64,000 bases of DNA from Tabrizicola thermarum (GCF_003574395.1 NZ_QMJY01000079.1:62001-126000); one strand, 5' to 3'. Positions 1 to 8,396 are shown, counted from the first letter of the stretch. Translations and numbers: made by a program. Notes: generated by a model from the sequence alone, not told the origin.

Positions 1-1
1 G

Positions 2-835
2 GGGGTGCTGAACCTCGGGATCGAGGGGATCATGGTCATCGGCGCCTTCACCGGCTGGATGGCGGTCTATCAGGGGATGCCGCTTTGGGGCGGGGTCGCG
101 GTGGCGATGGCGGCGGGGATGCTGTTCGGGCTCTTGCATTCGGTGCTGACCGTGCCCTTCGGCCTGTCGCAGCATGTGGTGGGGTTGGGGGTGACGCTGC
201 TGGCCACGGCCTCGGCCTCTTTCGCCTATCGGCTGATGCTGCCGCAGGTGACCAGCCCGCCGAAGATCACACCCTTCCAGCCGCTTTACATTCCCGGCCT
301 GTCCGACCTGCCCTGGCTGGGGGCCGCCCTGTCGCAGACGGCGCTGACCTGGGCGGCCTTTGCGGTGGCGGGGCTGGTGGCCTTCACGCTTTATCGCACG
401 CCTTTGGGGCTGGCGCTGCGGGCGGTGGGCGAGAACCCGGCGGCAGTCGAGGCGCAGGGGCTGTCGGTCACCGGCCTGCGGATGGGGGCGGTGATCGTGG
501 GCTCGGGGCTGATGGCGGTGGGGGGCGCGTTCCTGACGCTGTCGGCCTTCTCCAGCTTTTTCTTCGAGATGGTGAACGGGCGGGGGTGGATCTGCATCGC
601 GCTGGTCGTCTTTGGCGCCTGGAAGCCCGGCAAGGCGGTGCTGGGGGCGATCCTGTTCGCAGCCTTCGACGCGTTGCAGATCCGGTTGCAGCAGACGGCG
701 CTGGGGGCGGTGCTGCCCTATCAGCTGTTCCTGGCCCTGCCCTTCCTGCTGTCGATCCTGGCACTGATCCTGATGTCGCGGCGGGCCGAGGTGCCGGCGG
801 CGCTGATGGTGCCCTACAACAAGGGGGAACGGTAG
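2..835 (+). CDS. ABC transporter permease, nucleoside/nucleobase type (5' end outside window)
   Basis: Integral membrane permease subunit of an ABC importer. The visible 277 residues are strongly hydrophobic with about seven or eight membrane segments. They open with LNLGIEGIMVIGAF, which is the internal start of the first conserved block of the BPD_transp_2/YufQ-type permeases rather than a true N terminus, so the GTG at position 5 is unlikely to be the start and the gene continues upstream. The loop GLALRAVGENPAAVEAQGL near residues 135-152 is the conserved cytoplasmic loop that contacts the ATPase. The stop codon abuts the cytosine deaminase start, so the two are probably co-transcribed, which suggests a pyrimidine or purine substrate. 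That specificity is inference from context. Confidence 0.85.
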   Translation, partial: GVLNLGIEGIMVIGAFTGWMAVYQGMPLWGGVAVAMAAGMLFGLLHSVLTVPFGLSQHVVGLGVTLLATASASFAYRLMLPQVTSPPKITPFQPLYIPGLSDLPWLGAALSQTALTWAAFAVAGLVAFTLYRTPLGLALRAVGENPAAVEAQGLSVTGLRMGAVIVGSGLMAVGGAFLTLSAFSSFFFEMVNGRGWICIALVVFGAWKPGKAVLGAILFAAFDALQIRLQQTALGAVLPYQLFLALPFLLSILALILMSRRAEVPAALMVPYNKGER

Positions 836-2104
836 ATGTTCGATCTTCTGGTCAAGGGCGGCACCCTGCCCGACGGCACGGTGGCCGATATCGGCATCAG
901 GGGCGACCGGATCGCGGCGGTGGGCAGGCTGGAGGCCGAGGGTGCCTGCGTGATCGACGCGACCGGAGACCTGGTGTCCCCGCCCTTCGTCGATCCGCAT
1001 TTCCATATGGACGCGACGCTGAGCTACGGCCTGCCGCGGGTGAATGCCTCTGGCACGCTTCTGGAAGGCATCGCGCTGTGGGGAGAGCTGCGCGAGATCG
1101 CCACGGTGGAGGAGATGGTGGACCGCGCGGTCCGCTACTGCGACTGGGCAGTCAGCATGGGGCTGCTGGCGATCCGCACCCATGTCGATACCACGCCCGA
1201 CCATTTGCGCGGGGTCGAGGCGATGCTGGAGGTGAAGCGTCGGGTGGCGCCCTACCTTGACCTGCAACTGGTGGCCTTTCCGCAGGACGGGCTTTACCGG
1301 ACGAAGACCGGGCGGCAGAACCTTCTGCGCGCGCTGGACATGGGTGTCGATGTCGTCGGCGGCATCCCGCATTTCGAGCGCACAATGGAGGAAGGCGCCG
1401 AGTCCCTGCGCGATCTGGCGCGGATCGCCGCCGAGCGCGGCTTGATGTGGGACGTCCATTGCGACGAAACCGACGACCCGATGAGCCGCCATGTGGAAAC
1501 AATGGCGCGCGAGGTGACGCGGCACGGGCTGGGGGGCCGCGCGGCGGGGAGCCACCTGACCTCCATGCATTCGATGGACAATTACTATGTGTCCAAGCTT
1601 TTGCCGCTGATCGCCGAAAGCGGGATGACCGCGATCCCGAACCCCTTGATCAACATCACGCTGCAGGGCCGCCATGACACCTACCCCAAGCGGCGCGGGC
1701 TGACGCGGGTGAAGGAGATGCAGGCCCTGGGCATCCCCGTGGGCTGGGGACAGGACTGCGTGCTGGACCCCTGGTATTCGCTTGGCACGGCGGACATGCT
1801 GGATGTGGCCTTCATGGGCCTGCATGTGGCGCAGATGATGCATCCGGCGGAAATGGCGCGCTGTTTCACCATGGTGACCGAGACCAACGCGCAGATCATG
1901 GGCCTGCCCGACTACGGGCTGCGCCCCGGCTGTCTGGCAAGCCTGGTGGTGCTGGACGCGGGCAACCCGGTCGAGGCCTTGCGGCTGCGGCCCGACAGGC
2001 TGGCCGTGGTGTCGAAGGGCAAGCTGGTCGCCGAGCGGCAGCGTAACGATGCCCGTCTGTCGTTGCCGGGGCGGCCCGGGCGCGTACGGCGTCGGCAGGG
2101 CTAG
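836..2104 (+). CDS. codA: Cytosine deaminase (CodA-like amidohydrolase)
   Basis: Metal-dependent amidohydrolase of 422 residues, expected to hydrolyse cytosine to uracil and ammonia in the cytoplasm. The sequence follows E. coli CodA, as I remember it, along its whole length. It has the HFH metal pair (H55, H57), Q150 in VAFPQ, HCDETDD with H208 and E211, the SHLTSMH block with H240, NPLINITLQGRHDTYPKRRG around 269-288, and GWGQDCVLDPWYSLG around 303-317. D307 corresponds to the catalytic metal-binding Asp. The next residue, Asp in E. coli (D314), is Cys308 here. The ATG follows the stop codon of the upstream permease directly, so the pair looks like a nucleobase uptake and salvage operon. 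A related pyrimidine-like substrate remains possible because of the active-site change. Confidence 0.82.
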   Translation: MFDLLVKGGTLPDGTVADIGIRGDRIAAVGRLEAEGACVIDATGDLVSPPFVDPHFHMDATLSYGLPRVNASGTLLEGIALWGELREIATVEEMVDRAVRYCDWAVSMGLLAIRTHVDTTPDHLRGVEAMLEVKRRVAPYLDLQLVAFPQDGLYRTKTGRQNLLRALDMGVDVVGGIPHFERTMEEGAESLRDLARIAAERGLMWDVHCDETDDPMSRHVETMAREVTRHGLGGRAAGSHLTSMHSMDNYYVSKLLPLIAESGMTAIPNPLINITLQGRHDTYPKRRGLTRVKEMQALGIPVGWGQDCVLDPWYSLGTADMLDVAFMGLHVAQMMHPAEMARCFTMVTETNAQIMGLPDYGLRPGCLASLVVLDAGNPVEALRLRPDRLAVVSKGKLVAERQRNDARLSLPGRPGRVRRRQG

Positions 2105-2420
2105 GGCCGCGAATCAGCCACAGGCCGCAGCAGAGGTCGGACATCCGGGATTCGTTCCGGCCTCGAAACAAAGACCTGCCCCTGAACGGGCACGGATTGG
2201 GCGACGGGCCCGATCCTGTTCGGTCGCGTCTGGGTTGAACCCGGCCATTCTTCAAATCTCCTCTGGATCGCCCCATTTTCGCCCCGTTCCACAACCATCA
2301 CGGAAAATGTGAATTGGTGCCTTTGTGTGGACGATTGTTCCTGCGACAGGAGCCGTCCGGGGGATTTCATGCCTTGGAGAGGTCACATGCCCAGGATCTT
2401 TCGGCACCTTTGCTTGAAGG
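2105..2420. other. Intergenic stretch, codA to Ser/Thr kinase
   Basis: About 316 bases without a supportable gene. Open frames crossing it on both strands have arginine-, proline- and alanine-rich translations typical of shadow frames. The part from about 2270 to 2345 is less GC-rich than its surroundings and is the most likely place for the promoter of the kinase gene. I could not identify a convincing -35/-10 pair or a terminator hairpin for codA. Confidence 0.5.
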
Positions 2421-4601
2421 ATGAACGAGATGGCGCAACAGAAGGCGGTGGATTCCGTGGAAGATGAGGTTGACGACCTTATCGACGAGTTGCAGCCCGG
2501 CGCGAAGCTTCTGAAGGGCCAGTACACGATCACCCGCTACCTCAACAGCGGCGGGTTCGGGATCACCTATCTGGCCAAGGACAGCCTCGACCGCGACGTG
2601 GTCATCAAGGAGTGCTTCCCGTCCTCTCTCTGTCGGCGGTCGAAGGTGATGGTCGCGGCCCGGTCGCGCGCGCACACGGCGGAACTGCGTTCGGTCGTGC
2701 AGCTGTTCGTGCGCGAGGCGCGGAACCTGGCCAAGATCGTGCATCCGAACATCGTCGCCGTGCACCAGGTGTTCGAGGACAACGGCACCGCCTACATGGC
2801 GATCGATTACATCGACGGGCTGGACCTGCAACAGATCATCGACGGCGAAGGTCCGCCGCTGACGAAGGAGCATATCGTCGAGATCACGCGCAAGCTGTTG
2901 AAAGCGGTCGGATACATCCACGACCACGACATGCTGCACCGCGACATCTCGCCCGACAACGTGCTGATCGACAGGAAGGGCGAGCCGATCCTGATCGACT
3001 TCGGCGCCGCACGGGAAAAGGCGTCGCAGACGAACCGCGCGATGTCGGCGCTGCGGGTGGTCAAGGACGGCTACAGCCCGCAGGAATTCTACATCGCCGG
3101 GTCGGAACAGGGGCCGTGGAGCGACCTCTACGCCCTGGGCGCGACGCTGTATCACCTGATTTCGGGCGATCCGCCGGTCAACGGGCAGGCCCGTCTTGCC
3201 GCCCTGGCCGAAGACCGGCCCGACCCCTATGTGCCGCTGACGGGCAGGATTGCCGGCTATCCCCCCGGGTTCCTCGAAGCCATCGACCGCGCCATGTGCA
3301 CTCTGCCGAAGCAGCGCCTGCAATCGGCGACCGAGTGGCTGGCGATGCTGGACAGCGCGTCGGTGGCGCTGGCCACGCCCGCACCGGGGACGGATGATGC
3401 GGTCCACCGGCTGGTGAGCGACTTCCAGCGCGAGGAAGCGCAGGCGAGTGCGACACCGGATCAGCCTGTCAAACCGGCCCGGGTCGCCTCGGCCCCGCAG
3501 CCGGCGGTTGCGGCTCCGGCCCCGAAGGCCAAGAGCCCGATGCCGATGGTCGCGGGGGCGGTGGTTGTTCTGGCCCTTGCCGCAGGCGGATACATGTTCC
3601 TGGGCGCAAGCCCCCAAGCCCCGCAAGCCGCCAGCCGGACGAACCAGACCAGCGACACGGCGACGGCCAGCCTCGCCGGGGCCGCAGAGACCAGCACCGC
3701 CGCGGCCACCGCGACGCCCGCTGCGGAAACCGCCAGCGAGACCAAGCCCGCGCCGGCTGTCGAGACCGCAGCCACGACCCCGGCAACGCCGGAGCCGACA
3801 CCGGAACCGGCAGCCGCGCCCGCCCCTGCGACCGAGACCGCAGCCGCGCCAGAGCCCGTGCCAGAGCCCGCAGCAGAGCCCGCAGCAGAGCCGCAGGTGG
3901 CGACCGCCGCGCCGGTCGTCGAAGCTGCGCCGGAACCAGAGGCTGCCGCGACGACCGAGCCCGTGCCCGCCGCCGAACCCGCGTCGGGCAAGCCTGCGCC
4001 AACCCAGATCGACTTTGCCGCCTGGGATGCCGTGCTTCCCTTCACCGCCGACGATCGCCTCATCGGCGGCAAGCCGGGCGCAATGATCGTGCGCCTGTCG
4101 CCGACGATGGACCCGGCAATCGCGGGAAGCTGGCTGCGTCAGGGTCTGGTGATCCATTCGATCAACGGCCGCCCGACGCCCAATTCCTCGACGCTGACCG
4201 CCGTCATCCTGAACGCGATGCAGGTCGATCCCGATGGCCGGGCGCGCGTCGTGGCCGAATATTCGGGGTCGGACGGCGAACGGAAGACGGGCCTGCTGAC
4301 GGTCGACGCCGTGCGTCTGGTGAACTTGAGCAACGGCGTCGGGCTGCGCACCGCGACCGAGGACGGGATCTGGAAGACCGTGGTGACGGGCGTGGCCAAG
4401 CCGGCCATGACAACGCTGCGCCAGGGCGACGTGCTGTTCCGCGACAAGTCCACCGGCATCCCCCTGGACGGGCCGCAGTCTCTGGAATCGATCATGTCGA
4501 ACCTGCTGGCGGCGAATGCCACGCAGACCGCGTTCTCGATCATCCGCGACAACAAGGTTGGCGAGGGGTCGATGAAGCTTGTCCTTGCCGGGGAGCCGTA
4601 A
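2421..4601 (+). CDS. Membrane-anchored Ser/Thr protein kinase with PDZ-like C-terminal repeats
   Basis: Eukaryotic-type kinase of 726 residues. The N-terminal kinase domain (about 35-315) has the glycine loop LNSGGFGITYLA (41-52), the ATP-binding lysine in VIKE (K63), the catalytic loop HRDISPDNVLID (about 173-184) and DFGAA (about 193-197), so it should be active. A single membrane segment lies near 374-394. It is followed by an Ala/Pro/Glu-rich linker of about 140 residues and a C-terminal region (about 570-726) with two PDZ-like units; the first contains WLRQGLVIHSINGRPTPN. Kinase inside and PDZ-like module outside is the expected topology. The in-frame ATG at 2430 has a better-spaced AAGGA (2417-2421) than the ATG at 2421 and may be the true start. 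Two LysM/solute-binding proteins follow on the same strand. Confidence 0.85.
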   Translation: MNEMAQQKAVDSVEDEVDDLIDELQPGAKLLKGQYTITRYLNSGGFGITYLAKDSLDRDVVIKECFPSSLCRRSKVMVAARSRAHTAELRSVVQLFVREARNLAKIVHPNIVAVHQVFEDNGTAYMAIDYIDGLDLQQIIDGEGPPLTKEHIVEITRKLLKAVGYIHDHDMLHRDISPDNVLIDRKGEPILIDFGAAREKASQTNRAMSALRVVKDGYSPQEFYIAGSEQGPWSDLYALGATLYHLISGDPPVNGQARLAALAEDRPDPYVPLTGRIAGYPPGFLEAIDRAMCTLPKQRLQSATEWLAMLDSASVALATPAPGTDDAVHRLVSDFQREEAQASATPDQPVKPARVASAPQPAVAAPAPKAKSPMPMVAGAVVVLALAAGGYMFLGASPQAPQAASRTNQTSDTATASLAGAAETSTAAATATPAAETASETKPAPAVETAATTPATPEPTPEPAAAPAPATETAAAPEPVPEPAAEPAAEPQVATAAPVVEAAPEPEAAATTEPVPAAEPASGKPAPTQIDFAAWDAVLPFTADDRLIGGKPGAMIVRLSPTMDPAIAGSWLRQGLVIHSINGRPTPNSSTLTAVILNAMQVDPDGRARVVAEYSGSDGERKTGLLTVDAVRLVNLSNGVGLRTATEDGIWKTVVTGVAKPAMTTLRQGDVLFRDKSTGIPLDGPQSLESIMSNLLAANATQTAFSIIRDNKVGEGSMKLVLAGEP

Positions 4602-4603
4602 GG

Positions 4604-4843
4604 ATGTCGGCGGCAGAGCGGCAGGCCATGGGTCCCGGTCAGGACCGTCCCGCCCCGCAGACTGCCGTCATGCCCGACCCGAAGACCGCGATGGCACCGC
4701 CCGGGCCAGGGACGCTTGACCCGCTGATCCGGGCGCTTGACCGGGCCGTGGTGCGGTCCGCGCAAGCGGGGCCCGGATCCGGCGACAGGACGCCGGGCGA
4801 CCGGGGCGGCAGGCAGCGGACGGATGAATTCAGGCAGGCATGA
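4604..4843 (+). CDS. Possible small proline-rich protein, unrecognised
   Basis: A 79-codon frame beginning two bases after the kinase stop and ending 78 bases before the next secreted protein. The translation is rich in Pro, Gly, Ala and charged residues with no membrane segment and no motif I recognise. The GGA of the kinase end lies too close to the ATG to be a good ribosome site, although translational coupling could compensate. It may be non-coding spacer. Kept as a tentative entry because it sits in line with the operon. Confidence 0.25.
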   Translation: MSAAERQAMGPGQDRPAPQTAVMPDPKTAMAPPGPGTLDPLIRALDRAVVRSAQAGPGSGDRTPGDRGGRQRTDEFRQA

Positions 4844-4921
4844 TTGCCGCCGGGGCAGCTTCGGGCGGAACGCCCGGGACGGCTGCGGCGCGGGCGGTTC
4901 AAAAGAAAAGGAGCAAGGACA

Positions 4922-6043
4922 ATGACTTTCGCACGGGCACTTCTTCTTGGCAGCACCGCCTTGTTCCTGACCGCTGCGGCCGGGCAGGCGCAGGAGGCCT
5001 GTTCGTCCTACAAGGTCGTTGCCGGGGACAACCTGCGCTTCATCGCCCGCAAGGCCTATGGCGATGCCGACCTGTATCGCGTGATCTATGAGGCGAATGT
5101 CGAAACGATCGGTGCCAAGGCCGACCTGATCGAGGTCGGCATGACGCTGACGATCCCCTGCGCCCCGGGCGCTGCCGACATCACGGCCGCGGCCGAGCCT
5201 GCCCCGGCTCCCGCGCCCGAACCCGCGCCCGAACCCGCGCCGGAGGCCGTCGTTCCGGTCGCCGCCAAGGTGGACCCCCAGCCCGCAGTCCCGGCTGAAC
5301 GCCCCATCGCAATGGTCACCGCCAGCGGCAATGCGCCCTTCACCGACAAGACCCTGCCCGGCGGCGGGATGATGACGCAACTGGTCGAAATGGCCGTGTT
5401 CCGGGCCGATCCCGGCATCCCCTACACCATCAGCTTCGTGAACGACTGGCAGGCGCATATCGACGCGCTTCTGCCCTCGGGCGCCTATGATCTGAGCTTT
5501 CCCTGGATCCGCCCGGACTGCGAGGGCGGCATGCTGTCGCCCGGCGACCAGGCGCGCTGCAACGATTTTGCCTTCTCGGCCCCGTTCTACGAGATCGTCG
5601 ATGGCTTCTTTGCCCGCCGCGACGGCGACCTGCTGGAGACGACCAGCGCCGCCGGATTTGTCGGCAAGCGGATCTGCCGTCCCGAGGGGTATACGACCGG
5701 GGTGCTGGATTCCTACGGGTTGTCGGTCCCCGCGATCACGCTGGTGCGTGCAGAGCGCGTCGAGGACTGTTTCCGCCAGCTTGCGGCAGGTGAGGTCGAT
5801 CTGGTGTCGGTCGATGCCGAAGTCGGCGATGCGACCGTGGCCAGGATGGGCCTGATCTCGAAGATCGGAACCAACCCGCACCTGTCGACCATCGTCAGCC
5901 TGCATGTGATCGCCCACAAGTCCAACCCCCGGGCGGTGGCGATGCTGAACCAGCTCGATGCCGGCCTGATCGAGATGTACCAGTCCGGCGAATGGTACGA
6001 CATCGTCTCGACCGCGCTGCTGGCGCAGCGCAAGGCGAAGTGA
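4922..6043 (+). CDS. Secreted LysM plus solute-binding-domain protein (first paralogue)
   Basis: 373-residue exported protein. The start at 4922 is chosen because AAAGGAG lies eight bases upstream and a clean signal peptide follows (MTFARALLLGSTALFLTAAAGQAQ); the frame extends further upstream from a TTG but that part is charged and not signal-like. Residues about 26-77 form a LysM-like module (CSSYKVVAGDNLRFIARKAYG through LTIPC), which in other proteins binds peptidoglycan or positions proteins at the wall. A Pro/Ala/Glu linker follows. Residues about 125-365 resemble a periplasmic type-3 solute-binding domain (FTDKTLPGGGMMTQLVEMA, GKRICRPEGY, SGEWYDIV). The gene lies between the kinase and a paralogue with the same architecture. 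No permease or ABC ATPase is adjacent, so a sensing role is more likely than transport; this is inference. Confidence 0.75.
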   Translation: MTFARALLLGSTALFLTAAAGQAQEACSSYKVVAGDNLRFIARKAYGDADLYRVIYEANVETIGAKADLIEVGMTLTIPCAPGAADITAAAEPAPAPAPEPAPEPAPEAVVPVAAKVDPQPAVPAERPIAMVTASGNAPFTDKTLPGGGMMTQLVEMAVFRADPGIPYTISFVNDWQAHIDALLPSGAYDLSFPWIRPDCEGGMLSPGDQARCNDFAFSAPFYEIVDGFFARRDGDLLETTSAAGFVGKRICRPEGYTTGVLDSYGLSVPAITLVRAERVEDCFRQLAAGEVDLVSVDAEVGDATVARMGLISKIGTNPHLSTIVSLHVIAHKSNPRAVAMLNQLDAGLIEMYQSGEWYDIVSTALLAQRKAK

Positions 6044-6238
6044 CCCGGGATGGCTGCAAGCGTGCGGCATTCGATCTACCGCGCGATGAACCCGTCGGTC
6101 ACGAGTCGCGCAGAGAATGATCACGCATTCGCCTTATTCGCGCCATTTATGCGAAGCTATCCTGCTGTATCGCGTGCATTGTTTCGGTTGATGCAAGTTA
6201 TCACCCCCTCTAACGGCCTCAAAAAGGGACCCCCACTC

Positions 6239-7333
6239 ATGAGAACCGCTTCGCACCTGCACCGGCTTCCTCTCCTCGCGGCTGCGATGATTTCGTTGCC
6301 TATCATCGCGTCTGCCCAGGAAGCCTGCACCACCTATACCGTGAAAGCCGGCGACACGCTGGGCTCGATCGCCCAGACGGCCTATGGCACGTTCGACTAC
6401 CAGATGATCTTCAACGCCAACCGCGACGCGCTGGCGGCGAACCCGAACAGCCTGCCGGCCGGGCTGCAACTGATCCTGCCCTGCGAGGACGGTCGTCTGA
6501 CGCCCGACCAGCCGCTGAGTTCGGTCATCGAAGCGGAGACGCAGAAGCAGGCGGCCACCGCCAAGAAGTCGAACGTCTACGAGCCGCCGCTGAAGTTCGT
6601 CACCTCGAACAACTGGGCGCCCTTCACCGACGAATCCTTGCCCGGCGGCGGGATCTTCGTGCGCATGGCCGCCACTGCGATGCAGCGCGGCGGCAACGAC
6701 CGGGATTATACTGTCGCCTATGTCGATGACTGGATGTCGCATATCGACACGCTGCTGCCCTCGGGCGCCTTCGACGTGTCGATCGCCTGGGAATCGCCGG
6801 ACTGCTCCAAGCTTGACATGCTGGGCGAATTCTCGGCGCGCATGTGCACCGACTTCGACTTCTCGCTGCCGATCTACGAGGCCGCCTATACCTTCAACAC
6901 CCTGCCCGACAGCAAATATGCCAATGCCCGGTCCTTCGCGGACTATGCCGGCGCCAAGATCTGCCGTCCCGAGGCATGGCCGCTGGGCGACCTGGAAGTG
7001 CAGGGCCTGACCCCGCCGGTCGTGGAATACGTGGCGCCGAAGAACCCGATCGACTGCGCCAACATGCTGATGAAGGGCGAAGTGGACATCTACTCGATCG
7101 AGACCGAAACCTCGGTGGCGAACTTCAAGGAACTGGGCGTGACCGACAAGGTGGTGACGAACCCGGCCCTGACCACCTTCATCTCGTACCACTTCCTGAC
7201 CTCGAAGAGCAATCCGCGCGGCCGGGTCTATATCGCCATGCTGAACCGCGGCATCACCGAGATGCGCGAGTCCGGCGAATGGTACGACATCCTGGCCACC
7301 GGGCTGGCGGAATACAACAAGATGACCCAGTAA
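6239..7333 (+). CDS. Secreted LysM plus solute-binding-domain protein (second paralogue)
   Basis: 364-residue exported protein with the same plan as its upstream neighbour: signal peptide (MRTASHLHRLPLLAAAMIS, cleaved near ASAQ), LysM-like module (CTTYTVKAGDTLGSIAQTAYG), short linker, then a solute-binding-like domain (FTDESLPGGGIFVRMAATAM, GAKICRPEAWPLG, SGEWYDILATGL). The start at 6239 is preferred over the upstream ATG at 6050 because AAAAAGGG precedes it by about ten bases and the signal peptide begins there. Two cysteines (near PDCSKLDM and ARMCTDF) match the CE/RCND region of the paralogue and may form a disulfide. The 195-base gap upstream could hold its own promoter. A strong hairpin follows the stop, closing the kinase block. 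Confidence 0.77.
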   Translation: MRTASHLHRLPLLAAAMISLPIIASAQEACTTYTVKAGDTLGSIAQTAYGTFDYQMIFNANRDALAANPNSLPAGLQLILPCEDGRLTPDQPLSSVIEAETQKQAATAKKSNVYEPPLKFVTSNNWAPFTDESLPGGGIFVRMAATAMQRGGNDRDYTVAYVDDWMSHIDTLLPSGAFDVSIAWESPDCSKLDMLGEFSARMCTDFDFSLPIYEAAYTFNTLPDSKYANARSFADYAGAKICRPEAWPLGDLEVQGLTPPVVEYVAPKNPIDCANMLMKGEVDIYSIETETSVANFKELGVTDKVVTNPALTTFISYHFLTSKSNPRGRVYIAMLNRGITEMRESGEWYDILATGLAEYNKMTQ

Positions 7334-7359
7334 CCCTTTCGGGTTGCGGCAGCAGACGG

Positions 7360-7396
7360 AAGGCCCCGGTCTGGCGACCGGGGCCTTCTGCATTTG
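7360..7396 (+). terminator. Hairpin terminator after the LysM/solute-binding gene
   Basis: A perfect 11-bp stem, AAGGCCCCGGT (7360-7370) and ACCGGGGCCTT (7377-7387), with a six-base loop, placed 26 bases after the stop codon. The trailing sequence CTGCATTTG is only weakly T-rich, as is common in high-GC alphaproteobacteria. It separates the kinase block from the iol genes. Confidence 0.75.
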
Positions 7397-7428
7397 CGGC
7401 GAGAGGGGCCGGATCGCCACATGGGCGC

Positions 7429-7456
7429 TTGGAACGTTCGTTCCATGTGCTATGCT
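7429..7456 (+). promoter_or_regulatory. Candidate promoter of iolR with embedded operator
   Basis: TTGGAA (7429-7434) and TATGCT (7451-7456) are separated by 16 bases and lie 28 bases before the iolR start at 7484. The operator TGGAACGTTCGTTCCA (7430-7445) overlaps the -35 element and much of the spacer, so bound repressor would block RNA polymerase. The promoter call is a consensus reading only. Confidence 0.5.
7430..7445. promoter_or_regulatory. IolR operator 1
   Basis: TGGAACGTTCGTTCCA is a 16-bp inverted repeat with seven-base arms and a TT centre. It shares the pattern TGGAA-N6-TTCCA with a second site ahead of iolC (8342-8357). From memory, RpiR-type IolR of Sinorhizobium meliloti uses a GGAA-N6-TTCC motif, which fits. 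Its place upstream of iolR predicts autoregulation. Confidence 0.7.
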
Positions 7457-7483
7457 GGCCCTGCCGCACCACCGAGAGCCGCC

Positions 7484-8320
7484 ATGCCGACCGACCTGCA
7501 CCCCATCGTCCCGCGTGACCCGCCCCGGACGGTCGAGGCGTTCCGCGACCGGCTGCGAGAGCTGAACGGCCAGTTGCCGCGCCGGTTGCAGCAATGCGCC
7601 GATCATGTCGCGCGCAATCTGGACAGCATCGCGCTGTCCACGGTGGCACAGGTCGCCCAGGCGGCCGAGGTGCCGCCTTCGGCAATGATGCGGTTCTGCC
7701 AGATCATGGGGTTTTCCGGCTATGCCGAGATGCAGCGCCTGTTCCGCGAGGCCCTGTCGCGCGGCATGCCGGACTATGCGACGCGGCTTGCCAACCTGAA
7801 AGCGGGAGGGGCGGGCCACCCCTCGACCCTGGTGGCCGAATTCGTCGAGGCCGGACGCCAGTCGATCGAGGCCCTGGCGCGGGATCTGGATGAAACTTCG
7901 TTGACTCAAGCGGTTGACCTGCTTGCACAGGCGCGGACGATCCATCTTGCAGGCTTCCGGAGGTCGTTTCCGGTGGCAAGCTATCTGAGCTATGTCTTCG
8001 ACAAGCTGGGCGTTGCGGCGGTGTTGCACGATGGAGTCGCAGGTCTGGGCCAGCGGTCGCTGCTGCGGCCGGGCGATGCGCTGCTAGCGATCACCTTCGC
8101 GCCCTATTCCGAGGAAACGCTGGCCCTGGCTGCGGATGCGCGGGCGGCGGGGATGCCGGTGGTCCTGCTGACCGACCCGCCCGCGACGCGGCTTGCCCCG
8201 GTCGCGGATATCGTGCTGACGGTGACCGAGATCGACTTCGGCGCCTTCCGGTCCCTGTCCGCCACCATCGCGCTGGCCCTGTCGCTGGCCGTCGCCGTGG
8301 CCGCGCGGCGCGACACTTAG
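7484..8320 (+). CDS. iolR: RpiR/MurR-family transcriptional regulator of inositol catabolism
   Basis: 278-residue regulator with an N-terminal RpiR-type helix-turn-helix (about 1-85; STVAQVAQAAEVPPSAMMRF followed by QIMGFSGYAEMQRLFREAL) and a C-terminal SIS sugar-phosphate-binding domain (about 120-255; ARTIHLAGFRRSFPVASYLSY, GDALLAITFAPYSEETL, GMPVVLLTDPP). The start at 7484 is chosen over 7394 because the HTH fold begins shortly after it and because the upstream part would cross the operator. It lies immediately before iolCDEB on the same strand, and matching operators precede both units. It most likely represses iol genes until an inositol-derived phosphate binds the SIS domain. The ligand is inference from other bacteria. 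Confidence 0.82.
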   Translation: MPTDLHPIVPRDPPRTVEAFRDRLRELNGQLPRRLQQCADHVARNLDSIALSTVAQVAQAAEVPPSAMMRFCQIMGFSGYAEMQRLFREALSRGMPDYATRLANLKAGGAGHPSTLVAEFVEAGRQSIEALARDLDETSLTQAVDLLAQARTIHLAGFRRSFPVASYLSYVFDKLGVAAVLHDGVAGLGQRSLLRPGDALLAITFAPYSEETLALAADARAAGMPVVLLTDPPATRLAPVADIVLTVTEIDFGAFRSLSATIALALSLAVAVAARRDT

Positions 8321-8341
8321 CGCTTTCCCGACCTGAAGAAA

Positions 8342-8357
8342 TGGAATAAACATTCCA
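8342..8357. promoter_or_regulatory. IolR operator 2, ahead of iolC
   Basis: TGGAATAAACATTCCA is a 16-bp inverted repeat with six-base arms around AAAC, 40 bases before the iolC start. It keeps the TGGAA-N6-TTCCA pattern of operator 1. The AT-rich centre could double as part of a -10 region. Confidence 0.7.
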
Positions 8358-8396
8358 TCATCAGGGGCGACTCGGCCCCCGCCGGAGCTGCCCGTC

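Noticed and set aside
2367-4157. 596-codon open frame on the minus strand across the kinase gene
   Set aside because: Translation is dominated by Arg, Gly and His runs typical of the complement of a GC-rich gene, with no domain; the plus strand has a clear kinase.
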